A stretch of 64,000 bases of DNA from Clostridium gallinarum (GCF_014836325.1 NZ_JACSQZ010000009.1:1-64000), one strand, 5' to 3'. Counted from the first letter of the stretch, positions 9,465 to 18,711 are shown. Notes: generated by a model from the letters alone, not told the origin. Translations and numbers: made by a program.

Positions 9465-9501
9465 AAAGGCTAGAATTATAAATTGTATAATTCTAGCCTT
9501 T
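9465..9501. terminator. Shared terminator between the convergent yitT-like gene and cwlD
   Basis: 16-bp perfect arms (9465-9480 and 9486-9501) around a 5-nt loop. The arms begin AAAGG and end CCTTT, so a short U tract is present in either direction. It sits between two convergent genes. Confidence 0.75.
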
Positions 9502-9538
9502 AAAAATATTATTTGTTATATTTCCTCGGAAATTAAGC

Positions 9539-10219
9539 TTAATTTTTTTTTATTTCTTCAAAATATTTTTCTATTCCTATAAAAATACCATTAACCAATT
9601 CATTTTGATGTTCTTCAGTTTGTAATTTCTTTTCTTCTTCCATGTTAGACAAAAAACCACACTCTACTAAAACTGATGCACCTTTATAATCATCTCTTAA
9701 AATTAAATAAGCATCCCCTGCTGGCTTTGAAACTCTTTTATTATCATCATTTACGCTTTCTTTTATAGAATTTTGTATACTATCTGCTAATATCTTACTA
9801 ACACTATTAGACCCATGCCATACTTGCGCTCCATAACATTTCTCTTGTGGAAACATATTTTGATGAATAGAAATAAAAACATCACAATTAGTTTCTTTTT
9901 TCATTTCTCTTCTTTTTTTCAAATCTATTCTTTTCTTTTCTTTAATAGTGCCTCCACTATTATCTAGAGCCTCATCGCTTTCTCTTGTTAAATATACCTT
10001 ATATCCCTTTTCTTCTAAAACCGTCTTAAGCTTCATGCTTATTTTTAGATTTATATCTTTTTCTATTATACCATTTTTTGATTTTGCGCCTCCGTCAAAA
10101 CCACCATGTCCTGGATCTATTAATATTACTTTTTCATTATCTGCAGCCATTACTTTTATTGGAATACATATAATCATAAATAAAAGTATTATTAGAGAAG
10201 TAATTTTAAGTTTTTTCAT
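9539..10219 (-). CDS. cwlD: N-acetylmuramoyl-L-alanine amidase, CwlD type
   Basis: Exported zinc amidase. CwlD-type enzymes strip peptides from muramic acid so that muramic-delta-lactam forms in the spore cortex, which is needed for germination. The 226-aa protein has a signal peptide (1-25, KK then a hydrophobic core, ending VMA-AD) and an Amidase_3 domain with His38 in DPGHGG, Glu53, His119 in ISIHQN and Glu186 in VECGFLSN. GGAGG precedes the ATG. Its place near rpsI matches B. subtilis, where cwlD lies downstream of rplM-rpsI. A vegetative amidase cannot be excluded from sequence alone. Confidence 0.85.
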   Translation of the reverse strand: MKKLKITSLIILLFMIICIPIKVMAADNEKVILIDPGHGGFDGGAKSKNGIIEKDINLKISMKLKTVLEEKGYKVYLTRESDEALDNSGGTIKEKKRIDLKKRREMKKETNCDVFISIHQNMFPQEKCYGAQVWHGSNSVSKILADSIQNSIKESVNDDNKRVSKPAGDAYLILRDDYKGASVLVECGFLSNMEEEKKLQTEEHQNELVNGIFIGIEKYFEEIKKN

Positions 10220-10344
10220 TTGTTTTCCTCCATATTAACTCTAATTATTTATAGAATTATTATGTCCAAAAACTATATTTACATCCTAATATATTAAAAT
10301 TAAATTATATATTAGGATAAAAAAGTGTTAAAGTTATCCATAGA

Positions 10345-10558
10345 TTTAACTTTGTTATAATTTGTGATAAAAAAGAGATAAACATATATTCATTGCTCCG
10401 TCGCATACGCTCCAAGTCGCCATCATACAATGTTTATCTCTTTAAAAACTGAAGGAAGGAAATTATAAAAGCTCTAATTCTTACACTACGAATTTTACTA
10501 CTATCATAAAATTATCCTCAATTTGTCCATAAATATAATTTACTAAATAATAAAAAAA
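10345..10558 (-). repeat. Unidentified intergenic element, copy A (candidate small RNA)
   Basis: About 215 bp, closely matching copy B at 12632-12848 in the same orientation. Read on the minus strand it has a TTGAGG/TAAAAT promoter-like pair with an 18-bp spacer, the segment TTTCCTTCCTTCAGTTT, then a hairpin AAAGAGATAAACAT/ATGTTTATCTCTTT with a long, conserved GC-rich loop (GAGCGTATGCGACGGAGC), ending in a U run. It begins at the U tract of the phosphate transporter terminator. No open reading frame of useful length is present. With flanks it fills the 417-bp cwlD-transporter gap. Confidence 0.7.
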
Positions 10559-10559
10559 T

Positions 10560-10584
10560 AAGAAACCACTTAAAGTAGCTTCTT
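10560..10584 (-). terminator. Terminator of the phosphate transporter gene
   Basis: Minus-strand stem AAGAAGCTACTT/AAGTGGTTTCTT, 12 bp counting G-U pairs, followed by a run of seven U residues. The unidentified element copy A starts in this U run. Confidence 0.8.
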
Positions 10585-10636
10585 ATTTTAAATATAATTT
10601 ATAAAATATTTATTATGTTTTAATTAAATATTTCAA

Positions 10637-12253
10637 CTAACTATTTTCTATAATGCTTTCTGCAATATTTAATGAGTGATCACTAACTCTTTCTAAATTA
10701 CTTAATAAATCTAGATATATTGCTCCTGCATAAGCATTACAAGTTCCATCATAAAGTCTTTTTATATGAAGATCTCTATATTTTCTTTGAAGTTTATCAA
10801 CTTCAGCTTCAATATTATTAACTTGTTTTGCTTTATCTATATCTTTTCTAGCATAGCTATCAATTGCTGTTTCTAAAGCTTCTGTGGTCTTATTGTACAT
10901 AACTTTAATTTGCTCTATAGCTTCTTCACTATATTCTAATTTTTTGTTTATTTTTTGTAGTGTTATATCTGCAATATTTTCAGCATGATCTCCAATTCTT
11001 TCTATATCATTTATAACATGGAATGTTGCTGCAACTATGCTTGATTCCTCATCTGATAATTCACGCTTTGAAAGCTTAACTAAATAATCGGTAATTGATT
11101 CATTTAAAATATTTATTATATTTTCGTTATCATAAACTTTTTGAATTAATTTCTCATCATTTTTTTCAAAAGCTTCTAAGGCTATTGATAAACCTTTTTT
11201 AGCTTTATTAGCCATTCTTAAGGTTTCTTTAGCTACTTGACCAGCTGCAATAACTGGTGTTTCTAATAATCTATCATCTATGTATTTTGGTCCTAATTTT
11301 TCTTCTTCATCATCACCAGGTATAATCATATTAACAATTTTAATTAATAGGCCTGTCAAAGGTAACATTATAGCAGTGTTTACAAGATTGAATACTGTAT
11401 GTGCATTTGCTATTTGTCTACTTACATCATCAGGACTTAAATGTGATACTATATTTCCTAAAACTCCACTTATTAATACTGGAATAAATATTAGTGTACC
11501 ACCTAAATTAAATATTAAGTGAAGTATAGCAGCTTTATGAGCTGTTTTTGTAGTTCCTACTGAAGCTAACATTGCTGTAATACAAGTACCTATATTACAA
11601 CCAAACACTATTGGAAGAGCTTGTGTAATATCTATTGCACCTGCTGTTGCTAATGCTACTAATATACCTGTAGTTGCTGATGAGCTTTGAAGTACTGCTG
11701 TTATAATAGCTCCTGCTATTATTCCTAAATACCACTGTCCTCCTACTGTAGTTAAAATTTCATTAAATATAGGTAATGATGTCAATGGCTTCATAGCTGA
11801 ACTCATTTGACCCATTCCAACAAATAATATACCAAAACCTAATACAATATTACCAATATCTTTTCTCTTTTTCTTTTTACAGAACATAACCATAAATGCT
11901 CCAAAAAACACAAAAAGAGGTGCTATATGATCTAATTTAAATGCAACAAGCTGAGCTGTTATAGTAGTTCCTATATTAGCTCCCATTATGATTCCAGCTG
12001 CTTGTGCTAAATTCATTAATCCAGCATTAACAAACCCTACTACCATTACTGTTGTAGCACTACTACTTTGAATTACTGCTGTAACTATAGCTCCAACTAT
12101 TACTGCTATAATTGGATTTCTAGTAACTTTTTCAAGAATAGATTTTAATCCATCTCCTGCAGCATTTTCAAGACCATCACCCATGATCTTCATTCCATAA
12201 ATAAATAGTCCTAAGCCACCAAGTAACTTTATAATAACCATTAATGATTCCAA
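10637..12253 (-). CDS. Na+/phosphate cotransporter, NptA/PhoU-fusion family
   Basis: Inner-membrane sodium-phosphate symporter of the Na/Pi-cotransporter II family. Two inverted-topology repeats each carry the QSSSATT signature (VIQSSSATTVM and VLQSSSATTGI). After about residue 330 the protein becomes a soluble, helical PhoU-like domain (through ERIGDHAENIAD and LERVSDHSLNIAES). I place the start at the TTG at 12253 (538 aa), because AAAGGAG lies 7 nt before it. The ATG at 12274 has no ribosome site. Single gene with its own terminator, between two copies of an intergenic repeat and behind PhoP-box-like repeats. Confidence 0.9.
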   Translation of the reverse strand: MESLMVIIKLLGGLGLFIYGMKIMGDGLENAAGDGLKSILEKVTRNPIIAVIVGAIVTAVIQSSSATTVMVVGFVNAGLMNLAQAAGIIMGANIGTTITAQLVAFKLDHIAPLFVFFGAFMVMFCKKKKRKDIGNIVLGFGILFVGMGQMSSAMKPLTSLPIFNEILTTVGGQWYLGIIAGAIITAVLQSSSATTGILVALATAGAIDITQALPIVFGCNIGTCITAMLASVGTTKTAHKAAILHLIFNLGGTLIFIPVLISGVLGNIVSHLSPDDVSRQIANAHTVFNLVNTAIMLPLTGLLIKIVNMIIPGDDEEEKLGPKYIDDRLLETPVIAAGQVAKETLRMANKAKKGLSIALEAFEKNDEKLIQKVYDNENIINILNESITDYLVKLSKRELSDEESSIVAATFHVINDIERIGDHAENIADITLQKINKKLEYSEEAIEQIKVMYNKTTEALETAIDSYARKDIDKAKQVNNIEAEVDKLQRKYRDLHIKRLYDGTCNAYAGAIYLDLLSNLERVSDHSLNIAESIIENS

Positions 12254-12278
12254 AGTTATTCTCCTTTTCAACATTATT

Positions 12279-12340
12279 TTTACATACTTAGTTTACATTA
12301 TTCTTTAACATTTGTTAAGTAACTAAATCTATTTTTAACA
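12279..12340. promoter_or_regulatory. TTNACA-type repeats resembling a PhoP box
   Basis: Plus-strand TTTACA at 12279 and 12292, TTAACA at 12305 and 12335, and an imperfect TTAAGT at 12315, spaced 10-20 bp. B. subtilis PhoP boxes are runs of TT(A/C/T)ACA at roughly 11-bp periodicity, and the gene is a phosphate transporter. Spacing is irregular and the DNA is AT-rich, so this is tentative. The remaining gap up to copy B (12341-12631) is AT-rich with nothing clear. Confidence 0.3.
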
Positions 12341-12631
12341 CTATTTTAATATAGGAATATTTCTTTGTATTATTTTGTAAATATTTATAATTATTATATT
12401 GTAAATTTAAATCTTATTATAACTTTAAATTTACATTATAAAAATCAACAAAATTTACTCTCTTTTTGTTAATTTTTATTTCATTAATAAATCTTTATAT
12501 AAATAAAATTATTTAATTCATTCCCTAATTTAATCTTTTGTCTCTAAAAAAGTATTAAAAGTGACTAATATAAATTATAAAAGTATATTTATTTTATAAT
12601 TTTCTATAAAAAAATATTAAAATATTTAAGA

Positions 12632-12848
12632 ATTTGACTTTATTATAATTTTCTAAATAAAATAAGAGATAAACATTATATTCCTTGCTCCGTCGCATGC
12701 GCTCTAAGGCAACCTCATACAATGTTTATCTCTTTGCAAACTGAAGGAAGGAAATTATAAAAGCTCTATTTCTTACACTACGAATTTTACTACTCTAATA
12801 AAATTATCCACAACTTGTCCATAGATATAATTTCCTAACTAATAAAAA
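12632..12848 (-). repeat. Unidentified intergenic element, copy B (candidate small RNA)
   Basis: Second copy of the 10345-10558 element, by eye about 85% identical, same orientation, 2.3 kb away. The features are conserved: promoter-like TTGTGG/TAAAAT with 18-bp spacing, TTTCCTTCCTTCAGTTT, hairpin arms AAGAGATAAACATT and AATGTTTATCTCTT, and the loop GAGCGCATGCGACGGAGC. It also contains a perfect DnaA box TTATCCACA (12804-12812), which in copy A is TTATCCTCA. It abuts the U tract of the rpsI terminator, just as copy A abuts the transporter terminator. Confidence 0.7.
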
Positions 12849-12875
12849 AACCTCGAAACCATAAGTTTCGAGGTT
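12849..12875 (-). terminator. Terminator of rplM-rpsI
   Basis: 11-bp stem AACCTCGAAAC/GTTTCGAGGTT with a 5-nt loop, followed on the minus strand by a seven-U run, 16 nt past the rpsI stop. Confidence 0.9.
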
Positions 12876-12891
12876 TGTAAGTCTCCAAATA

Positions 12892-13284
12892 CTATCTCTT
12901 TGAGAATTGTGGAGCTCTTCTTGCTTTCTTAAGACCGTATTTCTTTCTTTCTTTCATTCTTGGGTCTCTAGTTACAAATCCAGCTTTCTTTAATTCTGGC
13001 TTTAAGTTTTCGTCAGATTTAATTAAAGCTCTAGTTATTCCGTGTCTTATTGCTCCAGCTTGACCTGTGAATCCGCCACCGTGAACGTTAACTAAAACAT
13101 CAAATCTATCTTTAGTTCCAGTTAAAACTAATGGTTGATTAACGATCATTCTTAAAGTTTCTAAACCGAAATAGTTTTCGATTTCTCTGTTATTTATAAC
13201 AACTTTACCACTTCCAGGTACAAGTCTAACTCTTGCTATTGATTTTTTTCTTCTTCCAGTTCCCATGTATTGAACTTTTGCCAT
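12892..13284 (-). CDS. rpsI: 30S ribosomal protein S9 (uS9)
   Basis: 130-aa small-subunit protein of the head domain whose C-terminal tail reaches the P-site tRNA. It starts [15 protein letters not shown], the hallmark S9 N terminus, has [15 protein letters not shown] in the middle and ends [11 protein letters not shown], with the conserved terminal Lys-Arg that contacts the anticodon loop. It lies 26 nt after rplM. The two form a unit with their own promoter, apart from the main ribosomal operon as in B. subtilis. Confidence 0.98.
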   Translation of the reverse strand: MAKVQYMGTGRRKKSIARVRLVPGSGKVVINNREIENYFGLETLRMIVNQPLVLTGTKDRFDVLVNVHGGGFTGQAGAIRHGITRALIKSDENLKPELKKAGFVTRDPRMKERKKYGLKKARRAPQFSKR

Positions 13285-13310
13285 TTTTTATTCCTCCTCC
13301 CGAGCATGTA

Positions 13311-13745
13311 TTAGTACTTTAATTCAAGTACTTCTGGCTTTTGAGCATCATGTCCGTGCTCAGCACCTCTGTATACTTTTAGCTTCTTAAGCATTTTTCT
13401 TCCTAAAACACCTGTTGGAAGCATTCTTCTAACAGCTTCTTCGAAAGCGAATTCAGGCTTCTTAGCTAATACTTCTCTGTATGGAGTTTCCTTTAATCCA
13501 CCTGGATATAAGCTGTGCTTTCTCATTAATTTTTGATCTAACTTCTTACCAGTTAAAACAACTTTTTCAGCATTGATTACGATAACGAAATCTCCGCAGT
13601 CAACATTTGGTGTAAATGTTGGCTTATTTTTACCTCTTAAAATTGAAGCAACTTGGCTAGCAACTCTTCCTAGTGGCTTACCAGCAGCATCAACAACATA
13701 CCATTTTCTTTCAACTTCTTGCGCCTTAGCGATGTATGATTTCAT
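13311..13745 (-). CDS. rplM: 50S ribosomal protein L13 (uL13)
   Basis: 144-aa early-assembly large-subunit protein. Typical features are [16 protein letters not shown] near the start, the [18 protein letters not shown]-type segment and the motif [19 protein letters not shown]. The length is normal. First gene of rplM-rpsI, behind a consensus promoter and a short structured leader. In other Firmicutes this leader type lets L13 repress its own synthesis. Confidence 0.98.
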   Translation of the reverse strand: MKSYIAKAQEVERKWYVVDAAGKPLGRVASQVASILRGKNKPTFTPNVDCGDFVIVINAEKVVLTGKKLDQKLMRKHSLYPGGLKETPYREVLAKKPEFAFEEAVRRMLPTGVLGRKMLKKLKVYRGAEHGHDAQKPEVLELKY

Positions 13746-13805
13746 GTTTTTCCCTCCCTGAACTTACATTTGTGCTTTACTTTTTTTAAGTACTGCTTTT
13801 ATGTC

Positions 13806-13853
13806 AAGACCCGGGGCTAGTGGATCTTATATACATAAATTATTCTAACAAAC
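13806..13853 (-). ncRNA. Structured leader of rplM (L13-leader-like)
   Basis: The predicted rplM transcript starts near 13853. Its first part can form the 7-bp stem AAGATCC/GGGTCTT (13822-13828 and 13806-13812) with the loop ACTAGCCCC. This small, GC-rich hairpin in an AT-rich leader fits an autoregulatory L13 site. I have not matched it base by base to the known L13 leader family. Confidence 0.5.
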
Positions 13854-13859
13854 AAACTT

Positions 13860-13888
13860 ATTATAATACACGCTTACGGGTGTGTCAA
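13860..13888 (-). promoter_or_regulatory. Consensus promoter of rplM-rpsI
   Basis: Perfect TTGACA (13883-13888), 17-bp spacer and perfect TATAAT (13860-13865) on the minus strand, 36 nt past the truA stop. It explains independent strong expression of L13 and S9. Confidence 0.85.
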
Positions 13889-13924
13889 TATATTTTATTC
13901 TATTATTTAAATTAATTTTTATTT

Positions 13925-14659
13925 TTAATAATAAACTTTTTCTAAGACTAATCCATTAGGAGGTACACATATACCTGCATTATCTCTATTTTTACTCTCT
14001 ATTATGTTTTTTATTTCTTCTGGCTTAATTTTATTATTTCCAACCATTATTAATGTACCTACTATTATTCTAACCATATTATATAAAAATCCATCACCTG
14101 TAACAAAAATTTTTATAATATCATCATTTTTTTGTATATATAATTCACTTATAGTTCTAATACTGCTCTTAACTGAGCTTCCACTAGTTTTAAAAGCTGA
14201 GAAATCATAAGTACCTATAAAATACTTGCAAGCCTCTTCCATAGAATTTAAATCTAACTCTTTCTTTATATGATATACGTAATTTCTATCTATTGCTGAT
14301 TTTACATCTCTATTTAATATAGAATAGGAATAAGTTTTCCCCTTTGCATTATATCTTGAATGAAAATCCTCTTCTACTTCTTCTGATTTTAATATCACTA
14401 TATCATCTGGTAATTTATGATTTATAGCTTCTCTAAATTTATCTGCTGGTATTTTGCTATTAGTCTTAAAATTGGCTATAAATCCTTTTGCGTGTACTCC
14501 AGCATCCGTTCTAGAACTTCCAATACTATCTATCTCCTCATTAGTTAAGCTTCTTATAGCCTCTTCTAATGTCCCTTGTATAGTTTTTCCTATCCTTTGC
14601 TTTTGCCAACCTAAATAATTGGTTCCATCATATTCTAAAATAAGTTTAATATTTCTCAT
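13925..14659 (-). CDS. truA: tRNA pseudouridine(38-40) synthase
   Basis: Makes pseudouridine at positions 38-40 in the tRNA anticodon arm. The catalytic aspartate lies in [10 protein letters not shown]. The N terminus [14 protein letters not shown] and the VRIIVGTLI segment are typical. I place the start at the ATG at 14659 (244 aa, the usual length), since AAGGTG lies 6 nt before it. A longer in-frame ATG at 14674 overlaps that site. Last gene of the ecfA1-ecfA2-ecfT-truA unit, 22 nt after ecfT, the same order as in B. subtilis. Confidence 0.95.
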   Translation of the reverse strand: MRNIKLILEYDGTNYLGWQKQRIGKTIQGTLEEAIRSLTNEEIDSIGSSRTDAGVHAKGFIANFKTNSKIPADKFREAINHKLPDDIVILKSEEVEEDFHSRYNAKGKTYSYSILNRDVKSAIDRNYVYHIKKELDLNSMEEACKYFIGTYDFSAFKTSGSSVKSSIRTISELYIQKNDDIIKIFVTGDGFLYNMVRIIVGTLIMVGNNKIKPEEIKNIIESKNRDNAGICVPPNGLVLEKVYY

Positions 14660-14681
14660 ATTATACACCTTCATATCTTTA

Positions 14682-15485
14682 CTACAACGAAAATCTAATT
14701 ATAAAACTTCCTATAAATAATATTGAAAATATCGCAAAAGCTACTATATCTTTATTAGAAAATTTTAATTCTTTCATTCTAGTTCTACCATTTCCCCCTC
14801 TATACGCTCTAGATTCCATTGCCATAGCAAGTTCATCTGCTCTTCTAAAAGAACTTATAAATAAAGGAATTAATAATGGGATTAAGCTTTTTGCCTTTTG
14901 AACTAATCCACCACTTTCAAAATCAGCTCCTCTTGCTTTTTGAGCCATCATAATTTTATCAGTTTCATCCATAAGTGTTGGTATAAATCTTAAAGCTATT
15001 GTCATCATCATAGCAAGCTCATGAGCCATCTCTTTTCCTATTAGTCTAAGTAGTCTTTCTATTCCATCCGTTAACTCTATTGGAGATGTTGTTAATGTAA
15101 GAACTGATGTACCCATTATTAAAAATATAAGTCTTAAAGCCATAAATGCTGCTGTTCTTACACCTTCGCTATATACTTTAATAAATCCAAATTCAAAGAT
15201 TAAAGTATCATATGTTCCCTTTATCATAAATATGTTTAAAATTGCAGTGAAAATTATAAGAAAAAATACCGGTTTTAGTCCCTTGTATAAATATCTTGGT
15301 GGTAATTTAGCTACATATACTGTTAACCCTAAAAATCCAACTATTAATATATAGCCAATAAACTTATCTACAATAAATAAAGAAACAATAAATAAGATTG
15401 ATAGTATTATTTTTGTTCTAGGATCTAATTTATGAACAAAGGTTTCGCCTGGTATATATTGACCTATAGTTATATCTTTTATCAT
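14682..15485 (-). CDS. ecfT: ECF transporter transmembrane subunit EcfT
   Basis: Shared membrane subunit of energy-coupling-factor vitamin and metal transporters. It joins the two EcfA ATPases to interchangeable substrate-binding S components. 267 aa with five or six membrane helices and the two cytoplasmic coupling motifs [10 protein letters not shown] and ESRAYRGG, which contact the ATPases. It is 11 nt after ecfA2. No S component is encoded here, as expected for a group II system whose S proteins lie elsewhere. Confidence 0.95.
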   Translation of the reverse strand: MIKDITIGQYIPGETFVHKLDPRTKIILSILFIVSLFIVDKFIGYILIVGFLGLTVYVAKLPPRYLYKGLKPVFFLIIFTAILNIFMIKGTYDTLIFEFGFIKVYSEGVRTAAFMALRLIFLIMGTSVLTLTTSPIELTDGIERLLRLIGKEMAHELAMMMTIALRFIPTLMDETDKIMMAQKARGADFESGGLVQKAKSLIPLLIPLFISSFRRADELAMAMESRAYRGGNGRTRMKELKFSNKDIVAFAIFSILFIGSFIIRFSL

Positions 15486-15496
15486 TTTGGATCCCC

Positions 15497-16357
15497 CTAT
15501 TTTTTTATTTCCTTTAATATTCTTAGTAATTCTTCTTTACCTTGAGTAATTGTATAAATCTCATCAGAAACATTAAAGCCCTTTTCTTTTAATGCCCTCA
15601 TAAGATATGTTATTTGAGGTACTGCTAGCCCCATCTCTTCTAATTTATCAACTTCTCTAAAAACTTTAGCTGGTTCTCCTTCTAAAGCAACTTCTCCTCT
15701 ATTCATAACTATAATTTTTTCAGCAAGTTTACCTACATCCTCCATACTATGACTAACCAATATTATCGTCATCTTATATTCTTGATGCAGTACCTTTATT
15801 TGTTCTAAAATATCATCTCTACCCTTTGGATCTAAACCTGCTGTTGGTTCATCTAGTATAAGTATCTTTGGTTCCATAGCTATAACTCCAGCTATAGCTA
15901 CTCTTCTTTTCTGTCCACCACTTAAATCAAATGGTGATTTATTTCTATATTCATCATAATCTAAGCCAACCATTTTCATGGATTTTTTAACTCTTCTTGT
16001 AATTTCTTCTTGATCAAGGCCTAAATTTCTTGGTCCATATTCAATATCTTTTTCTATAGTTTCTTCAAATAATTGATACTCAGGATATTGAAAAACTAAT
16101 CCTACTTTTTTTCTTATATCAGTTAGTTTTATATTGCTTTTAGTAATATCTTCTCCATCTACTATTATTTTTCCTGATGTTGGCTTAAGCAATCCATTCA
16201 TATGTTGAATTAAAGTTGATTTACCTGAGCCAGTATGACCTATTAAAGCAACAAATTCTCCCTCATTTATTTCTAAGTTAACATTATTTAATGCTACTTT
16301 TTCAAAAGGAGATTTAGGCATATAAACGTGTTTTAATTTTTCTATCTTAATTGACAT
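15497..16357 (-). CDS. ecfA2: ECF transporter ATPase EcfA2
   Basis: One of the paired cytoplasmic ATPases driving ECF vitamin uptake. In 286 aa it has Walker [11 protein letters not shown]-loop [13 protein letters not shown], signature LSGGQKRR and Walker [13 protein letters not shown]. The His switch is in VSHSMEDV. The 'YPE' Q-loop is typical of the second ATPase. It overlaps the end of ecfA1 by 16 nt. Confidence 0.95.
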   Translation of the reverse strand: MSIKIEKLKHVYMPKSPFEKVALNNVNLEINEGEFVALIGHTGSGKSTLIQHMNGLLKPTSGKIIVDGEDITKSNIKLTDIRKKVGLVFQYPEYQLFEETIEKDIEYGPRNLGLDQEEITRRVKKSMKMVGLDYDEYRNKSPFDLSGGQKRRVAIAGVIAMEPKILILDEPTAGLDPKGRDDILEQIKVLHQEYKMTIILVSHSMEDVGKLAEKIIVMNRGEVALEGEPAKVFREVDKLEEMGLAVPQITYLMRALKEKGFNVSDEIYTITQGKEELLRILKEIKK

Positions 16358-17187
16358 ATCGCATTCACCATCTCATCTACATTTAAAATATTTGTATCTA
16401 TATCTATGCCACTATTCTTTAATTCATAGCATAGCTCCGTTACTTGTGGAACATCTAACCCAATTTCTTTCATTTTTCTTACATTAGAAAATACATCTCT
16501 TGGTTTTCCTTCTAATATTATTTTACCATTATCCATAACTATTACTCTGTCTGCTTGAGCTGCTTCATCCATATAATGAGTTATAAGAACTATAGTTATT
16601 CCATACTTTTTATTAATCTCTTTTATATTGTTTAAAACTTCTTTTCTACCCGATGGATCTAACATTGCAGTAGGTTCATCAAATATAATACATTCTGGCT
16701 TCATTGCTAAGATTCCAGCAATAGCAATTCTTTGTTTTTGTCCTCCTGAAAGCAAGTGTGGTGCATGCCTTTTATACTCATACATACCTACTTTCTTTAA
16801 GCTTTCATCAACTCTTTTTCTTATCTCTTCCGGTGGTACTCCTAAGTTTTCTGGTCCAAAAGCTACATCTTCTTCTACTATGGTAGCGACTAGTTGATTA
16901 TCTGGATTTTGAAAAACCATACCTGCTTTAGCTCTTATATCCCATAAATTATTAGGATCAGATGTATCTAACTTATCTACTATTACAGTTCCATCTGTTG
17001 GTAGTAAAAGAGCATTCATATGTTTAGCAATAGTTGATTTTCCAGATCCATTATGGCCTAAAACAACTAGAAATTCTCCTTTTTCAACTTGAAAGCTTAC
17101 ACCATTAACTGCATATCTTTCTTCTTCGCCCTCATTTACTCTATATTTAAAAGATACATTATCACATTTAATCATTGCTTCTTTCAT
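16342..17187 (-). CDS. ecfA1: ECF transporter ATPase EcfA1
   Basis: Partner ATPase of EcfA2; the two form the heterodimer that powers the EcfT module. In 281 aa: Walker [11 protein letters not shown]-loop [12 protein letters not shown], signature LSGGQKQR, Walker [13 protein letters not shown] and H-switch [13 protein letters not shown] lies 8 nt before the ATG. First gene of its unit, with a promoter in the 220-bp gap after rplQ, so the unit is not simply a read-through product of the ribosomal operon. Confidence 0.95.
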   Translation of the reverse strand: MKEAMIKCDNVSFKYRVNEGEEERYAVNGVSFQVEKGEFLVVLGHNGSGKSTIAKHMNALLLPTDGTVIVDKLDTSDPNNLWDIRAKAGMVFQNPDNQLVATIVEEDVAFGPENLGVPPEEIRKRVDESLKKVGMYEYKRHAPHLLSGGQKQRIAIAGILAMKPECIIFDEPTAMLDPSGRKEVLNNIKEINKKYGITIVLITHYMDEAAQADRVIVMDNGKIILEGKPRDVFSNVRKMKEIGLDVPQVTELCYELKNSGIDIDTNILNVDEMVNAICQLR

Positions 17188-17269
17188 AATATAGCCCTCC
17201 TTAAATTGCTTAACTCGAATTAAGTATTATATAAAAACTTAATAAGTGTATATACATTAACATAAGAAT

Positions 17270-17297
17270 ATTATAATATACATTATCTTATTTACAA
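17270..17297 (-). promoter_or_regulatory. Putative promoter of ecfA1-ecfA2-ecfT-truA
   Basis: Minus-strand TTGTAA (17292-17297), 16-bp spacer, TATAAT (17270-17275), in the gap behind the rplQ terminator. Confidence 0.5.
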
Positions 17298-17373
17298 TTA
17301 CTTTAATTATAAATTTTAAATTCTTATATAATATTTAATAAAAAAATAAATTTATTTTTTTATATGCAAAAAT

Positions 17374-17401
17374 GGGGACTAAGTTATATCACTTAATCCC
17401 C
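17374..17401 (-). terminator. Terminator of the ribosomal superoperon
   Basis: Minus-strand stem GGGGATTAAGT/ACTTAGTCCCC (11 bp including one G-U) followed by AUUUUUG, just past the rplQ stop. It is the first strong terminator found downstream of rpsJ on this strand. Confidence 0.88.
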
Positions 17402-17407
17402 TATATG

Positions 17408-17749
17408 TTATACTAATTCAAGTATAACAACTTCAGCTCCGTCCCCTCTTCTTGGGCCTTTTTTGTACATTCTAGTGTATCCACCATTTCTTTCAGCGTA
17501 CTTTGGAGCAATACTGTCAAATAGGTTTTGAACTACTTCTTCTTCGTGAACAAAAGCTAAAACTTGTCTTCTAGCGTGAAGGTCACCTCTTTTTGCTAAA
17601 GTGATCATCTTTTCAGCTAATTTTCTAGTTTCTTTTGCTCTAGTTTCAGTTGTTTCTATTTTACCATGCTTTAAAAAGCTTGTAACAAGGCTTCTTAACA
17701 TAGCTCTTCTTTGGTCAGTAGGACGACCTAATTTACGATAACCTGCCAT
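17408..17749 (-). CDS. rplQ: 50S ribosomal protein L17 (bL17)
   Basis: 113-aa protein at the tunnel exit side of the large subunit. Typical start [18 protein letters not shown] and end [19 protein letters not shown]. Last gene of the alpha operon, 14 nt after rpoA and directly before a strong terminator. Confidence 0.98.
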   Translation of the reverse strand: MAGYRKLGRPTDQRRAMLRSLVTSFLKHGKIETTETRAKETRKLAEKMITLAKRGDLHARRQVLAFVHEEEVVQNLFDSIAPKYAERNGGYTRMYKKGPRRGDGAEVVILELV

Positions 17750-17763
17750 ATGGATTTACCTCC

Positions 17764-18711
17764 TTACTCATCGTTTAGTCTTAATCCTAAGCCTAATTCC
17801 TTAAGCTTTCTTTCGACTTCCTCTAAAGATTTCTTTCCTAGATTTCTTACCTTCATCATATCATCCATTGATTTTCCAGCAAGTTCTTGAACTGTATTTA
17901 TACCAGCTCTCTTTAAACAGTTATATGATCTAACTGATAAATCTAGCTCTTCTACAGTCATTTCTAGTACTTTTTCTTTTTTATCTTCTTCTTTTTCTAT
18001 CATAATTTCTACATCATTAGTGCTATCTCCTAATGACATAAATAATTTAAAATGCTCTATAAGTATTTTTGCAGATAAGCTTATTGCTTCATCTATTTTA
18101 ATAGTTCCATTAGTCCAGATTTCCAATGTTAACTTATCATAGTCAGTAATTTGACCTACTCTTGTATTATCAACAGTAAAGTTAACTCTCTTAACTGGAG
18201 TATAGATTGAATCTACAGCAATAGCTGATAATGGAAGATCTTCACTCTTATTTTTATTTTGAGTAACATATCCTCTACCTCTATTAACTGTAATCTCCAT
18301 GTATAACTTACCATTATCATCTAATGTAGCTATATGAAGATCTTTACTTACAACTTCTATATCTCCATCAGTTTTAATATCTGCACCTGTAACTACTCCA
18401 GGTCCTTGAGCATCTATATATATAGTCTTTGGACCTTCACCATTCATTATTAAAGCTAAGGATTTAATGTTTAATATTATTTCTGTAACATCTTCCTTAA
18501 CTCCTTGTACAGTTGAAAATTCATGTAGTACTCCATCAATTTTTACTGATGTTGGAGCTGCACCTGGAAGTGATGATAAAAGTATTCTTCTTAGAGCATT
18601 TCCAAGAGTTATACCATATCCTCTTTCTAATGGTTCAACTACATATTTACCATAAGTACCATTTTCATTTGCTTCTATACATTCAATAATTGGCTTTTCT
18701 ATTTCTAACAT
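17764..18711 (-). CDS. rpoA: RNA polymerase alpha subunit
   Basis: Assembles the polymerase through its N-terminal dimerisation domain (about 1-230, [18 protein letters not shown]) and binds UP elements and activators through its C-terminal helix-hairpin-helix domain ([19 protein letters not shown], ending [10 protein letters not shown]). I place the start at the ATG at 18711 (315 aa), with AAGGAGG 8 nt upstream; an in-frame TTG two codons earlier is not supported. It lies 102 nt after rpsD. Confidence 0.98.
   Translation of the reverse strand: MLEIEKPIIECIEANENGTYGKYVVEPLERGYGITLGNALRRILLSSLPGAAPTSVKIDGVLHEFSTVQGVKEDVTEIILNIKSLALIMNGEGPKTIYIDAQGPGVVTGADIKTDGDIEVVSKDLHIATLDDNGKLYMEITVNRGRGYVTQNKNKSEDLPLSAIAVDSIYTPVKRVNFTVDNTRVGQITDYDKLTLEIWTNGTIKIDEAISLSAKILIEHFKLFMSLGDSTNDVEIMIEKEEDKKEKVLEMTVEELDLSVRSYNCLKRAGINTVQELAGKSMDDMMKVRNLGKKSLEEVERKLKELGLGLRLNDE

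Noticed and set aside
10500-12815. DnaA boxes as part of a replication origin
   Set aside because: Only one perfect box plus imperfect ones, with no dnaA, dnaN or AT-rich unwinding cluster beside them.
10345-12848. Phosphate transporter as a transposon bracketed by terminal repeats
   Set aside because: The repeats are direct, lie in intergenic DNA after separate terminators, show no target duplication, and no transposase is present.
13883-13888. truA and rplM-rpsI as one operon only
   Set aside because: A perfect consensus promoter lies between them, so at least part of the rplM transcription is independent, though no truA terminator was found.
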